Positions 21,857-35,174 of a DNA stretch of 64,000 nucleotides are shown one piece after another. A program made the translations under genes and the position numbers. Below the pieces are notes generated by a model, which was not told the DNA's origin, ran no database searches, and worked only from the letters and a program-made list of their open reading frames with translations. Source of the stretch: Paragordius varius (taxonomy: Eukaryota > Nematomorpha); NCBI GenBank assembly GCA_964247055.1, contig OZ176052.1:6262001-6326000 (forward strand). The letters run 5' to 3'. Position 1 is the first letter of the stretch; every line of letters starts with the position of its first letter.

Positions 21857-24622
21857 ATGTGCGATGCAGTACGCAAAGCCAAAAACCAAACCCCCAAAAA
21901 GAAAAACTCGGACCCTATTTATGAATACACGGCCCATAATTGGGAATCTTATTTTGAGTGCGATACCGTTACAGATGATGGCACTGAGTCGTTTTTTTGG
22001 AGAGCTCATACTTTAACCGTCTTATTTTGTTTTGCTTGTATTTTATGCTTTGTCGCAGTTAAGGAAGCAAATCATTCAAGTCCACTTCTTAATCCCAGTG
22101 AATTAGAATATAAAGAAGCCTATAATTTTAAACGGGGGTTTTTGGCTTGTATTGGGGTATTTTTATTATTTGGAATTACTCAAACCCCTGATGGTCCATT
22201 TAAGCGGCCACACCCAGTAGTTTGGCGATTTATATATTGTGTCAGCATATTGTATGAGCTTCTTTTGATATTTTTGCTTTTTCAAACGCCTCAAACTGCC
22301 CGGACTTTACTTAAACACATTGATTCCGAATTAGGAAAGCCCTTACCAGAAAAATCTTATGGTGGGAATTGTAAAATTTATGATCCTATAAGTATAATAT
22401 TTTTATCTATATCTATAGATTATCCCAATGATCCATTTTACAACTTCAAAGATAAAATGGATGAATTCGTACCAACACATTTCCTTGGTTGGTGGTTTAA
22501 AACCCTTATAATTCGCGATTGGTGGCTTTGCATGGTTATGAGCATTATGTTTGAGATTTTGGAATACAGTTTGGAACATCAATTACCTAATTTTAGTGAA
22601 TGCTGGTGGGACCATTGGATTCTCGATGTTTTAATTTGTAACGGATTAGGTGATTTCGCATAATATATTTTTTTAATTTATACTTCTTAAAATAATAATA
22701 ATATGGAATGACAAGAAAATACCAGAAAAATTAAGTATCCCAATGAAAAATTGATAAAATTATAGAACACGATTTACATAAATCTGGCCTAAGACATTGG
22801 CAATATATATGTTAAAAAACATTTTTTTGTTAAAATTGATTATAGAATGTTTATCAATATTATCAAGTCATATCCCTTAAAAATTATAATTCTAATGAGG
22901 GATTATTACTCATTACTTTTTCATTTTTTGGGGGTAGATTTATATTTTAGAGCTTATTTATAAAATGCTGTTCGAAAAGTTGTTTTGATTAAAATTTAAT
23001 ATCAAACATTGTTATCCTGTTTTATATAGAAAGCTTAGAATTTTTAACTTCTACAATACGAAATGATAGCTTCACAACCCGATTGGAACAGGCTGATTTT
23101 AAATTTAATATCTTACAAAATTTACTGCTATTATAATATTTAAAAGCTTTCTTAGGCTAATTATTTACGTTTTAAACCATAATATAAATCTATTAGCCTG
23201 CTGTAATCGTTTGATAAAAATCCAAGGAAAAAAATGGCGGCAAAAAAGTTTGACTCAAGAATATTTTACAATTTTATACTTTTTAAATTTTTTGGATCAT
23301 GTGCTTAATAGGCTAAAGAAGGCATGTATTAATTTGGCCCAATAAAACACTTTTTATGATTTCAAATTTAAGATCGTATGTTAAATTTTCCGGACAGGTA
23401 ATGATCGTTACACATTTTTTAATCTAATATCTTTTTGATTAAACTTAAGTTTTTTAAAATTTGTATTAATCGTTGAACCAATGCCTTATATAATATAAAA
23501 AAAATTTAATTGTTGCTAGTGGCTTACAAGATCAGAATTCTATTAAAAAGTTAGTTTTTGAATCATTTATGTATATTAGCAATTTTTACTATTACATTCC
23601 ACCAAAATAAAATTTAATTATTCGGTAGAATATAGTTCTTTATCAAATAAAAAGTTATTTCTCTATATTAACCAATTGTGTATAATGAATTACTTTTTAT
23701 AGGCATATATTTGGGGATGAAAACGCTCGAATACCTGTGTATGAAACCATATCATTGGCGTGGTATGTGGAACATACCAGGCTACCGCGGTAAGCTTAAA
23801 CGCGCTGCAGCACAATTTAGTCCCTACAGTTGGATCATGTTTGAATGGAAACCGACGCAAAGTCTCAAGCGTTGGTTAGCTATGTTAGGACTCATTCTTA
23901 TATTTTTGTTGGCTGAAACAAACACGTTTTATCTCAAATATGTTTTATGGCTAAAACCAACACATTACTTAAACCTTGTACGCCTAATTTTTTTCTTGTT
24001 GGCGGGTGGGGTAGCCCTGCGTGAAACATTTCAATATCTTGATGATCCAAGGTGCAAAAAATTTGGTCGACAATCATGGGTAGTAGGTTCCATCATTATT
24101 ACCGAAATGTTAATCATTTACAAATTTGATCCGGATTTAGTTACAAAACCTTTCCCGCCTCGTATCTTTTGGGCTTGGTGTTGTGCGATCGCATGTTTAT
24201 GTATTTATACATTTTTCAAATTTTTTGTCGTTATTCACGACGAAGACTTATTCCTACGAATTCCATTCATGACTAACAAACTTAAAAGTTGTACACGGAG
24301 TCCCGTCGGGAAACGGATATGTGCCATGATATTACCCAAAACATATTTTTGCTTTTTGTCTGATGCCACATTTGGTACAAGTTGTTGCCCAAATATAAAT
24401 AATGATTATAAATCAAACTTTAAGACAAACCATTCAAACATTTTACCGTTTAAGTATGGAATTCAAACAAACGATAATGCGGCTTCCTATCCCATTTCTT
24501 ACAACCCTAAGTGTCTGAGTTCTTCAGCTATTAATCTTTTATCATCACAACAGGAAGATATAATTAGAGAGAAACGATATGTTAGGCATCGAACTAATTC
24601 TCAAGGTTTTACACCTGAATAA
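21857..24622 (+). CDS. PTDSS2: Phosphatidylserine synthase 2
   Basis: PTDSS2 is an ER multi-pass base-exchange enzyme that swaps ethanolamine of phosphatidylethanolamine for serine. Exons are 21857-22649 and 23703-24622, joined by a 1,053-base GT-AG intron in phase 1; the product is 570 residues from ATG 21857 (an in-frame ATG at 21824 lies within a transposon end). Family marks include [17 protein letters not shown], the [17 protein letters not shown] junction, [26 protein letters not shown] and [16 protein letters not shown]. These follow PTDSS2 rather than PTDSS1 in my recollection of the two. Many hydrophobic segments fit the family's polytopic topology. The C-terminal tail after the last membrane segment is long, basic and Ser/Asn-rich with no match I know. 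The intron carries an inverted family D-like repeat. Confidence 0.93.
22920..23430 (-). repeat. Family D-like repeat in the PTDSS2 intron
   Basis: AAAATGGCGGCAAAAAAGTT is the inverse of the family D mark AACTTTTTTGCCGCCATTTT. The opposite end carries TTTTTTGGGGGTAGATTTAT. It is a degenerate non-coding copy. Borders are approximate. Confidence 0.45.
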
Positions 24623-24945
24623 GTGATAAAATTGTTTTTTGCCCTTGTGAATAACCAAATAATGGATAGAACTGTTCTATCTGCCCAAATAACATATGTG
24701 ATATGCAATTTTTTAGTGAATATATATACATCCATGTATAGTAATCAAAATATTATTTTTTTATCTAAAAACTAGAATTTAATCATATAATAAATTTTTG
24801 ATTATCTTTTCTATTTTTTTGATCCATTTTAATATCCTTTGTGGAAAAAATGAGAAATGTTTGCTTCGTATATATATAGGATTGCCATATAAAAATAACT
24901 CATTCTAGAATACATAAGTCTTATTTTGTTATAGTCCTTTACACT

Positions 24946-27900
24946 ATGAATATGAGTCAAATAAATGAATCCAATTTATTTCGTAAAATTGATGATATGA
25001 TCACAGAAAGCAAATTAGCTGAATTATCACAAGCTAATGAGGATGCTGAGTTTGATAATATATTGGATCAATTACTTAAGTCAAAATTGGATACGTTAAT
25101 TTCTCGAAAGGAACAAAATCCTACTTTATCCCATGATAATCCCAGAGATGAGAATTCCGATTATTACGTTTTGTCATGCCCACAACATGGGAAAACTAAG
25201 TTTCAAACGACATATACTCAAACAGAATTCCAAACTTTTGCCGAAAGTTCAATAGATAATACAGGTAAATCGCCTCCAAACATTAAAAAAATCTCCAATC
25301 TACAGAAGTTAACATCTAAATCTCCTGTAATGACCGGATTTAATTTGGGTTGTAAGGTTCATTTTGTTGAGGATACCATGGTTGAGAATGATTTCGATTT
25401 ACAACATCCTGTAATGCAAGGAGTAAATTTAGGGTGCAACATCCAGATTGATCAAAAAAGCAAAAGTAATATAGCTGAAAAAACGAGTCAAGGTACAGAT
25501 AAAATACCAATTAAGGTTTCCTCAAGTCCATCTTATTTTAAAAAGTTAAGTGATAAAAAACCGAAAAAACGTCGAAAAAAAGTTATAGTAAATGCGCCAG
25601 GTAAATCTGTAAAGAACATTGGTTTATCAATTGATTCCAAAAAGGAAAACCCAAATTCTTCGACGGGTTCTAAATCATCAATTTTAAAAAATGTTAAATC
25701 ACCATCATCAATATCACCGTTATTAAATGAAGGCTCCAAGTTAATATCACCAGAGGTTAAGCAAGAAATAAGTTCAGACTTTAAATTAGATTGGGATAAT
25801 TTGACTCTCACAGATGAAGTACTTGGTAAGGGGCAATTTGGGGTGGTTAAAAAGGGTCGAGTAAAGCTTAAAAATGGAAAGGAATATGTTGCCGCTATTA
25901 AAACGATGCAATTGAAGTCAGGTAATAAAGGTAATCAAGATGCATTGAAAGACATGAAGAAGGAGTTAGGAGTTATGAGTTCACTTGGCCAGCATCCCAA
26001 TGTTGTGCAACTCTATGGTGCTTGTGAACATGAAGGCGATCTGTTTGTAGCCATGGAATATTTGCCGAAAGGCGATCTAAAGAAATTGTTAAAAAATTCG
26101 TCGGCCAACAAAGAGCCCATACCAGTTCTACAAAAGCTTAAATTTTGCCTTGACATAGCAAAAGGAATGGAACATCTTAGTGCTAAAAATTGGATTCATC
26201 GTGATTTAGCTGCTCGAAATATATTATTGACTGAAGATCTAACCGCTAAAATATCTGATTTTGGTTTAACTCGTGAAGGAAATAAATATATGATGAGGAC
26301 TCGAAATAAACCTTTGCCGGTACGTTGGATGTCGATTGAAGCTATCGATAAAGGCACTTACACAGAAAAATCTGATGTGTGGGCATTTGGCGTTACAATG
26401 TGGGAAATCTTCAGTAACTGTGAAATACCATTCAAGGGCAAAATTGATCGAAGTCAAATACTAGAATATTTGAAGGCAGGTAAACATTTGCATCAGCCAA
26501 TAACATGTCCCAATCAAGCCTATGAAATAATGAATCAATGTTTCAGAAATGACCCGGACCAAAGACCGACATTCGGAACTATCAAAACTAAACTCTATGA
26601 AATTATTCAAAGTATGAATGCGGTCGAAGATGCAAAAATTTACGAAAAGAAAGCCGAAAGTTATTGGGAAATTGATTATTTCACTGTAAAGTTTCCAGAC
26701 ATCCTACCAAAACATGATTTCCAGGGCAAAGATTTGGCAGTGACATTGTCTAAAAATAACAAAAGCATTCTGGCTTTGTGCAATTTTTTCTCTTTAACTG
26801 ATGAGAGAAATGAAATTAGATTGGAAATTGAAAATTTGAAAAACGAAATTAACATACTCAAATCTATTCCTAAATCGAAAAATATTTTAAGCTTGATCGG
26901 ATCAACCGTGTCCGATCGAAAAAATCTTTACGCCTTTTGGGAATATTGTATTGCTGGCCGTCTCAAAAATTTTCTCATGCAACATGATAATAAAATTACA
27001 ATTTTAACCGATTCCCTAAAGGTTCGAATATTGTTTGGTATTTCCACTGGTATGAATTTTCTTGCAACTCATAAGATTATCCATCGAGATTTAACAGCTA
27101 GGAATATTTTTTTAACCCAAAATTTGGTACCCAAAATTTGTTGTTTACGCAATGCTCGGAAGGGTGAAACATATATTCCCATGCATTTACCAAAACAAAA
27201 CCCAGCCCGATGGATGCCAATCGAAAGTCTCAGGGACAGAATTTTTACCGAAAAATCTGACGTTTGGGCTTTTGGGGTTTTGTGTTGGGAGGTTTGGACC
27301 AATTGTCTAACTTTACCTTATTTTGGTATGGAGCCATTAGAGGTTGTAACATTCATCGAACAGGGCAATAGACTTTCTAGACCTGAAACTTGTACAACTC
27401 ATTTCTGGGACACAGTTGTTGCACCATGTTGGAACATAAATCGAAGTGAAAGGTTTAATTGAATAAATACTTTCTGCAAAATAAAATTGACGTTAGAAAA
27501 ACTTTTGACCTCCATATCTAAATTCTTTTTTAGCAAGAAAAAACAAAAAATTAAATTACATCCTTTACGTGTATTTTTCGATTAACAAATAAATGGTCCA
27601 TACAACCAATAATATGGCTGTTTACCGTTTTAATAATCTAATTATGTGAAATAAAATAATGGCTTTGTACCCTTAGTGATGTATCAAGCCTAGTGATTCA
27701 TTAGTCATCAATTATATGATAAAAAAAGACGAAATATCATGAATGAACGAAGCATGCTAATAAAAAATTTGTTTTTGCTAACAAATTATTTCTAAAAAAT
27801 AAATTTTTTTATTTTTTGTTTTGAACAATTGCATATATAAAGTTTTAATGGAATGCAAAAAATTATTTACGATTAATTGGTCAATAATGAAACAACTAGG

Positions 27901-30900
27901 GTAAAACAAAGTTAGGGCAAATCGGAATATGGTAGGGGTTTTGTATGATAAATTTAGGAAAAAAATGTATATCCCTGAAAACTTAATGTGAGTATCGTGA
28001 GAGACCGTTTACTATAATTTTAGTATCATATAATCAGTCTATTAATAAATTATTTATTGATTATTGCCATGAAATGTAAGATATTTTATAAAATTAAAAG
28101 ATGTTACATTTTATGTATAAAAGTTATAAATCATAAAAAAATTCAAAATTACAAAAAAACAAATTTAATAATACAATAATAAGGTAATTTTTCAATAAAT
28201 ATTTGTTAAATTATATTTATTTGAGTTGCCGAATATCGGGCAAAGGAATCCAAGCTAATTATAAATTGTTGTAAAATAGACCGGCTTTTCACGCAATATC
28301 TTCCAAGATAAAACTTATAATGTTAAAATTCGATCCCGCCATGACGGCTTATGAGAACCATAAAAAGCTTGTAGAAGCTAAAAACGGACCAACCTTAACT
28401 AAGGAGCAATCACGAATACTTAAATCGTTGGTTGGATCTCAAATTTACGATGATTTTTTTAGCTGGGAACGCCAAAATGAAAACTATTGGAATATCGATA
28501 TTAGTTTGATTAATGTCGTTAAAGATACTGCTGATTTAATTCAAGAGCTAAATTACAAAATATCCCTTGCACAAATGAGGGCAAAGGATGGACAAAACGT
28601 CAAAATTTTGCTCAAAACTATCTATGAACAAGGTTTAAAAGATAAGGTAAATAATAATCTTGATATAAAATGGTAATTTTATAAATACTACAAGGATCTT
28701 AGATTAAATTTTTTACACTTTTTAAAAATTTATATCCCTATTTATTTGAATGATAAAGGCATTTATGCAAATTATCAATGAAGAATTGGAACTATTAAAA
28801 TCCATACCAAAACATCCTAATCTTTTGAATTTTATCGGTTTTAACAATTTAATACCGACCACATTGTATTTAATATATGATTCCAAAGAAAGGCAAGATT
28901 TAAAAGGATTTTTGCAGAATCCAAGCAATCTTATCAGTGAAATAACAAAGGTAAACACATATGTGATTGATTTTTATTAATTATCTATTTTTACAAGGCT
29001 TGAGTTAAATATTTCTTTTTATAGTGCTCCCTTGTACTAGGAATTTGTAGAGGCATGACACATTTAGCACAATATGGGATAATACATAGAGATTTGGGCG
29101 TAAGAAGCATTGTTTTGACCGATCAAAATACTCCTAAAATTACTAATTTTGAAAGGACAAAAAGGCATGGGGTGTTTTTAGATACAGATTTGATAAAAGG
29201 TAAAGTTACGAATTTTAATATGTATAAACATTGGCTGTGTTATATGGGCAAACATATAGATTTGATGTATAGTGAGGAAAAATAAAATTGTTCATTTTTC
29301 TGCAATTAAAATTTATAGTTCCACCTCTGGTTTTTCAAAAAATATTTTTAATTTTCTAAATTATAAGATTGCGTATTTACCGTTCGCATTTAGCTATTAT
29401 TAAGAAAATGTACCATAAATTAAAAAAATAGTTTTTCCCAGTCTCATTGTCTTATAATTATATAAAAAAACTTATATAATTTTATTATAAGGTGACACGG
29501 TAGACACCAAGCCCTTGTTGCTACCTGTTCGTTGGTTATCTCCTGAAGCATTTCTCCACAAAATTTACAGCGAAAAATCGGATGTATGGGCGTTTGGGAT
29601 AACTATGTGGGAAATTTATGAGAATGCAAAGAGACCGTACGATGAACTGTTAACGCCCAATGACGTGATTGAAAAAGTGATGATCGGATCACATAGATTA
29701 GATAAACCCAAGGACTGCTCTTTGCCAGAAACTTACAAAATAATGCAGAAAACATGGCAAAAAGATTCAATCGATCGCCCAAAATTCTTTGTATTATTGG
29801 ATGAATTAGAGACGTTAGTGGAAACATTAAAGTTCCCTATAAAAAAATTAATGCAAAATCTTCAAAATTTATACGGTAACAACGTGAAAGAATTGCAATT
29901 CGATCGATCTAAAGATTTGCGGGAAATGAAACAAGGGAAAACGATTAACCCATATTTAGAAATTGCTGAAGGCATATGGAAAGACGAGACTGTTAATATA
30001 AAAACGAGAAAAATCTTAAAATTGCAACATGCAACTTTAGTTTACAATGATATTTATGTGCTAAACTCATTAAAAAGCTTAACGTCTTCCTATGTTGTTA
30101 ATTTTCGGGCTTTTGATATATTGGGTGATAAAATTTTAATGATAATGGATTATTGTATGTATGGAGATCTACAAAGTTGCCTAAGAAAAGCTCAATCCCA
30201 AAATATTATCATAAAGTTTTCCGTGTTGATTATGTGGTGTCACGAAGTAGCAAAAGCTCTGTCTTTTCTACATGGAAACGGATATTGTCACAACCGAATT
30301 AAAAGCCTTAACATCCTTCTCGCTTCCGATTTTCATATAAAATTGACCAACTTTGAATATAGCTTTAAATCTTCTCTTACCTCAAATGATATGGCTGAAC
30401 ATATTGCTATGCTATCCTTACAATCAGAAGATTTTATACCTTGGATGGCAATCGAATTGTTACAATATAAGGTTCATCCTGTTTCCGATAAAAACGTTAG
30501 TAAAATTTTGACCCCAGCATCCGATGTTTGGAGCTTTGGAGTTTTTGTTTGGGAAGTTTTTGCATATGGTCGATATCCTTCTTTGGAATCTTTAAAGGTT
30601 TTAACCTATCAAGACATAGTACAGCGAATACAAGCAGGAGAACGTTTAATTAAACCATCGGACAAAATACCCGATTCCCTGTACACCTTTATAAGACAAT
30701 GTTGGGAAATGGATGATAATAAAAGACCTAATATAGCTCAAATTGTGGAATATTTATCAAAATTTTTAGAACCAAACGATGAGTCAAATATTGATGTTCT
30801 CAAAAAAATTATGCAAAATTCCTCTGAGTTACCTTTAAGTACAAAGACACAAAAAATTGCACAAGATATGTTTTGGATACTAGACCCAAAAACTGTGAAA

Positions 30901-33680
30901 ACATCAGCCAAAGAATTAGGACACGGAAATTTCGGAGTAGTTTTTAAAGGTAAAATTATTTCATTTGATATGTATCGGATTTTAATATCGTTTACTTGTA
31001 TTAATTATTTAACACATAAAAACATAACTTAAAAACTGTTCTTTTGAAATATTGTTATTAACCTATATCTATAATGTTTTTATTGGCTTTATAACTGATC
31101 TAGTATTGTATTTAAATTTTTGGCAAAATTAGCTAATACCAATATATTTTATCATCCCTAAATAAAAATCGGCCTTTTTATAGTTATTAACCCTTTCGGC
31201 AAAATCTATATTTATTCTAAAATAATATGCTATTGGGGGAAATCTTAAATGCATCTTTGAAGCAATTTTCCGGAAAAGTGTATGCCCATTTATTAGGTAA
31301 TTAAATTTTATTGAATGCGCCAAAATCAAGCATCTTTTATAAATACCTCGTTAAGCCTCAACCCCGCCAAAATAGCATTAAAATGATATTTTTCGCTATC
31401 CTACATCGAAAATAATACTGAGCCAAAAAGTTGTCAGGAATGCTTAAAATAGTGGCAATCCTACAATCCGTAAGCGTTTATCACAAAAATCCAAACCCCC
31501 ATATTTGACTTTGGACCAATTTTTTGGAAAACGTGGAACAAATAATTTAATGTAAAATCTACTTTCATTTATAAAGCGGCGATCATGGTTAACTTTCACT
31601 AATTAGCCATTGTGTTCAGCCCTATATTTTGTCATGCGATATAAATAATAATATGAATTGCTTGAATCAGATATTGAATAAAAAGTTAACGGTTTTACTG
31701 GCAATCATAGCTACAATATTATTGGTCCAATTAAAAAACCATGTAGATGGTTGTTAAGTACAAATGTTTGGGCAATCACTCTTAATTCATTTTTGGTCAT
31801 CAATTTATTGCAATAAATTTTTATCAATCTGATTCATAATGATCGTTTCATTTAAGTCTCTGCAAAGACAGGGTACAGCTAATGAGGTGAATATTATAAA
31901 TATCCTCTAGTATATACTGGTAAATATTTATTAATTTCATCGATTTTTTCGTTTCATTATATTGTTAGGGTCCCTAACTCATTTTAAATACTGTAAAAAA
32001 ATATTTTAACAATGTATGGAGGGCCTGAAAATCTATATCAGAATCGAAATATTAAACATATTAACACGATACAACACATTCATTTCAGTCCATCGATTCA
32101 AATTGGGGTAGTTGGTTATCCCAGGCCTGTTTAAAATTAAATACCTCAAAAAATATGAAATGAATTGAAACCATGGCAAAAGTTTGCACTTATATAACAT
32201 TAATGAACCGACATATAAAAATTCATTCAGAAATACTTGATATTACCTACTGGTAAAACCCAAAGGTAATAATTTAGTCAACCTGACATGTTATAAAAAT
32301 AATACAAAATTAACCTCATTTTCTGTTCCATCAATGTTAGATATCATTTAAAAAAATAGCTTTAATATTAGCTTTCATGGTGTTTAAAAGAAAAATAGCG
32401 TAATAGTTTGATATGGAACTGCTGTTCAAAACTATTTTTAAATATTTCGGCTTATTTATATAATTTTCATTAGAATAGAAGCATAAATCTAAATTGAGGC
32501 CGTTTCTTTCAGTAGTTTTTTAAAAATATTAACCAAAATATAGACTGAGGTATTTCGATACCCCAATTTGAATTAAAGTGTTAAATACATTAAATCTTTT
32601 CTAAATTATCTATCATTTAAGGGGATTTACTCAGGGACGGCAAAAAGGCTAAAGTTGCAATTAAATTTATTCTCGCTAAAGAGGAAAAAGTTGGAACGAA
32701 AATTGAACAAGCATTAAACGATTTCCTTAATGAAATCGTTATCCTCAAGTTAATTCATGAGAATGGGGTAGGCCACGCCCACATTATAAAATTCTTTGGT
32801 ATTATTTTGGATGATACGAAGAATGTTGAGGGACAGACGCTACAGATGGATGGCAAAAATATGAAAATTGTCCTTGAATATGCTGCCAAGGGTTGTCTTA
32901 AAACATTTTTAGAGTACCATAACCGTTTAAATAAATCAATATCCGAATCTAACATGCTATCATGGATCCATCAAATATGTGAGGGTATGAAATATTTGGT
33001 TGACCACAAAATTATACATAGAGATTTGGCATGTCGAAACATTTTGCTCGATAAAACGTATCGCTGCAAAATTAGTGATTTTGGATTAGCGCGGTGTGGC
33101 GAAACATACTTTAAACAATCTGAAGGCATGCAATTACCAGCCAGATGGATGGCCCCTGAAACCTTTACTCAGAAAGTTCAAAAAATTATTTTAAAAATAT
33201 TTAATTAAATAGTTAGTATTTTAATCCTAATAAAGGCATTACTTTTCAAATTTGATCTCACTCTCATATATAATAGTAATTTTAAATGGGTTGATTTTTT
33301 TCGTTTATATTACCTTTTAACTAAATAATAGAATTAAAATCTATGCAATCCCTTGATAACAAAAATACTAGGTTTTTAATGAAAAAACGGATGTTTGGTC
33401 TTTTGGTGTACTATGTTGGGAAATCTTTAGTTACGGAGAAGTACCTTACTCAGGCCTAACAGCTAAACAAATATTAACTGCAATCGAAAAGGGAAACAAA
33501 TTACTCAAACCATATTATTGCAGTCAAGTAATTTATGAAGGCATACTGTTGAAATGTTGGACCACGAATCCAGACGCTAGAACCTCATTCAAAGATTTAC
33601 AATCGGTTATTAACAACCTTTTAGACTCGCTACCGCCACCAAAATCACTGATGAATTGGATGGAAAAATTATTTTCTTAA
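24946..33680 (+). CDS. Cytoplasmic protein with five tandem tyrosine-kinase-type domains
   Basis: Seven exons are inferred: 24946-27452, 28280-28646, 28759-28950, 29025-29199, 29492-30949, 32622-33175 and 33372-33680. All have GT-AG borders, phases agree and the total is 5,562 nt (1,853 residues). No signal peptide or membrane segment is seen. Residues 1-280 are low-complexity and basic, with a short repeat PVMxGxNLGC (127-136, 155-164). Domain 1 is complete: GKGQFG 294, AAIK with K319, HRDLAARN 418, DFG 438, LPVRWMS. Domain 2 (about 570-840) keeps HRDLTARN 713 but has CCL at 732-734 in place of DFG and no Lys in the AIK position. Domain 3 (about 905-1170) keeps HRD 1043 but has NFE at 1063. 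Domain 4 (about 1200-1520) has HNR 1347 and NFE 1367. Domain 5 is complete: GHGNFG 1557, VAIK with K1581, HRDLACRN 1699, DFG 1719, LPARWMAPE. By JAK analogy the inert domains may regulate the end kinases; that is inference. Splitting into several genes is unlikely because introns fall inside domains. Confidence 0.88.
27453..28279 (+). other. Intron 1 of the five-kinase gene
   Basis: The exon before it ends in phase 2 after NRSE, inside kinase subdomain XI of domain 2. The exon after it resumes with RPAFHAISSK, completing the conserved CWxxxxxxRP pattern. No gene or clear transposon is seen within it. Confidence 0.7.
32061..32584 (-). mobile_element. Family B transposon copy 3 inside a kinase-gene intron
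   Basis: This is an inverted copy bordered by TTAA on both sides (32061-32064, 32581-32584), carrying TCAAATTGGGGTAGTTGG and ATACCCCAATTTGAAT ends. It lies within the 1,672-base intron between the P-loop exon and the VAIK exon of kinase domain 5. Non-coding. Confidence 0.7.
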
Positions 33681-34330
33681 TATATATTTTAGGTGCCAAG
33701 TACATTTATTATAAAATGATGAATATTTGTTTCCATTTAAATAAAACAAATAATTTAAATTATGTAAAAAGCGTATATGTCGAATAGGTCATAAACTTTA
33801 TTTAAATTAATACATTTTTTAAATTTATTTGGAAAAGTATATTGTAATCATTAGTACGGAATTACCGACTAATGATAGTTAAGAAAAACCCTTTTTGTAA
33901 AAATTCATATTTTTGGGGAATGTATCCTGAAAATTGTAAATCCCGATGTTTTATAATAATTTAATATACAAACCTTAAGAATAATAAAATGGCCCGACGA
34001 TACATCGTTACCAATGCAAAAAAAACAACAAAAAATTATCTTTTATAAATGAATGTGTTTCAAAAAACATCATTTTTAATTAACTCCCTCAAAAAAACAA
34101 ATAAAAATACAAATTTATGATTAATCTTTACATTAATAAAAATGTAAAATATTGGCTTTAAGAAAATTTCTGGAAAACGTGGAAAATATAAATATAAAAT
34201 TAGGAAATTTTTTATTCCTTTGTAAAAGCGTCCAACAGGTTGAGGTCTTTTTTGATTTAGCCACTCAGTTAGGCCCCACCCTGTGTAAATAATAGGTTTA
34301 TAAAAATTGTCCTTTTCGGAAAACAAAAAT
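33681..34330. other. AT-rich gap with a diverged R1 trace
   Basis: No gene is seen. 34240-34330 (GCCACTCAGTTAGGCCCCAC) is an inverted diverged match to R1 (GGGTGGGCCCGAACTG in copy b). Confidence 0.4.
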
Positions 34331-35172
34331 GAAATATATTATTCTGATAGATATATGAAAATTAACATGGTGCTTTTGGTTTTTCTTACGAGTGATGCAA
34401 GAAAATATAAATACTTTGGTAATAATTCCTCCATATCCGAAAATCGCTCATAATTCTAAAAAACATTACTAATTATCAAAACAATATTTTTATAATAATA
34501 TTTAAATTACAGATGTGGACTTTGAAAGTCTCAATATTTTGGACCCAAAAAAGGGGCAATTTTTTATAAGATAAAAAATGCTATGGTGGGATAGAAAAAT
34601 TATTTATATATATGATTATGCATTTTTTTAAAAAAAAAATTTTTTAAAAAATTTTCGAAACCGTATGTCATAGCATGATGTATGGATGGTAAAAACGGTA
34701 CAAAACATGAAACACTTTTAACGATGATGCAGAATTTAATCAAATCAGATTTTTGATTAAAAAATGTGATACCATAAAACTTGCTTCACATAATTTCCAT
34801 ATCATATTAAATATAAAAGACAATACCATTTTTTTAGAATAACTTTTTTTGTTGTTGAAATTTAGCACATAGTCATTTATCACGCAGTCAGCATCTCGTT
34901 TAGTTTCCAAAAAGTACATTTTAGACGGATCCAAAAATTTGTTGGAAAGACCCTGCATCAAATTTAAAATTTGATTTATAAAAATTATAATAAAAAAGAG
35001 TAATATTTTTTGGAATAATCTATTTAGTGTCAAAATTTTATTGTAACCTAAAAAGTGGTATTATTTTAAAATCCACACTCATAAGGCCTAAAACCAAAAG
35101 ACCCATGAGAATCCTAATACTTTTTCATAAGAATATATATTTTTTATCAGGGTATTTTTTTGAGCGCTGTGT
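34330..35172 (+). mobile_element. Family C foldback copy, diverged
   Basis: The left part has AACATGGTGCTTTTGGTTTT and the right part has the inverse AAACCAAAAGACCCATGAGA. The right terminus is GAGCGCTGTG ending near 35172. The short open frame at 34740-35033 lies in the arm and is not a gene. Confidence 0.55.
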
Positions 35173-35174
35173 TA

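Noticed and set aside
28750-29285. Separate short kinase fragments as independent or broken genes
   Set aside because: Each is bounded by GT-AG sites with compatible phases and together they complete one kinase-like domain in order.
34740-35033. 97-codon minus-strand frame
   Set aside because: Lies in a family C arm; low-complexity hydrophobic translation typical of AT-rich repeats.
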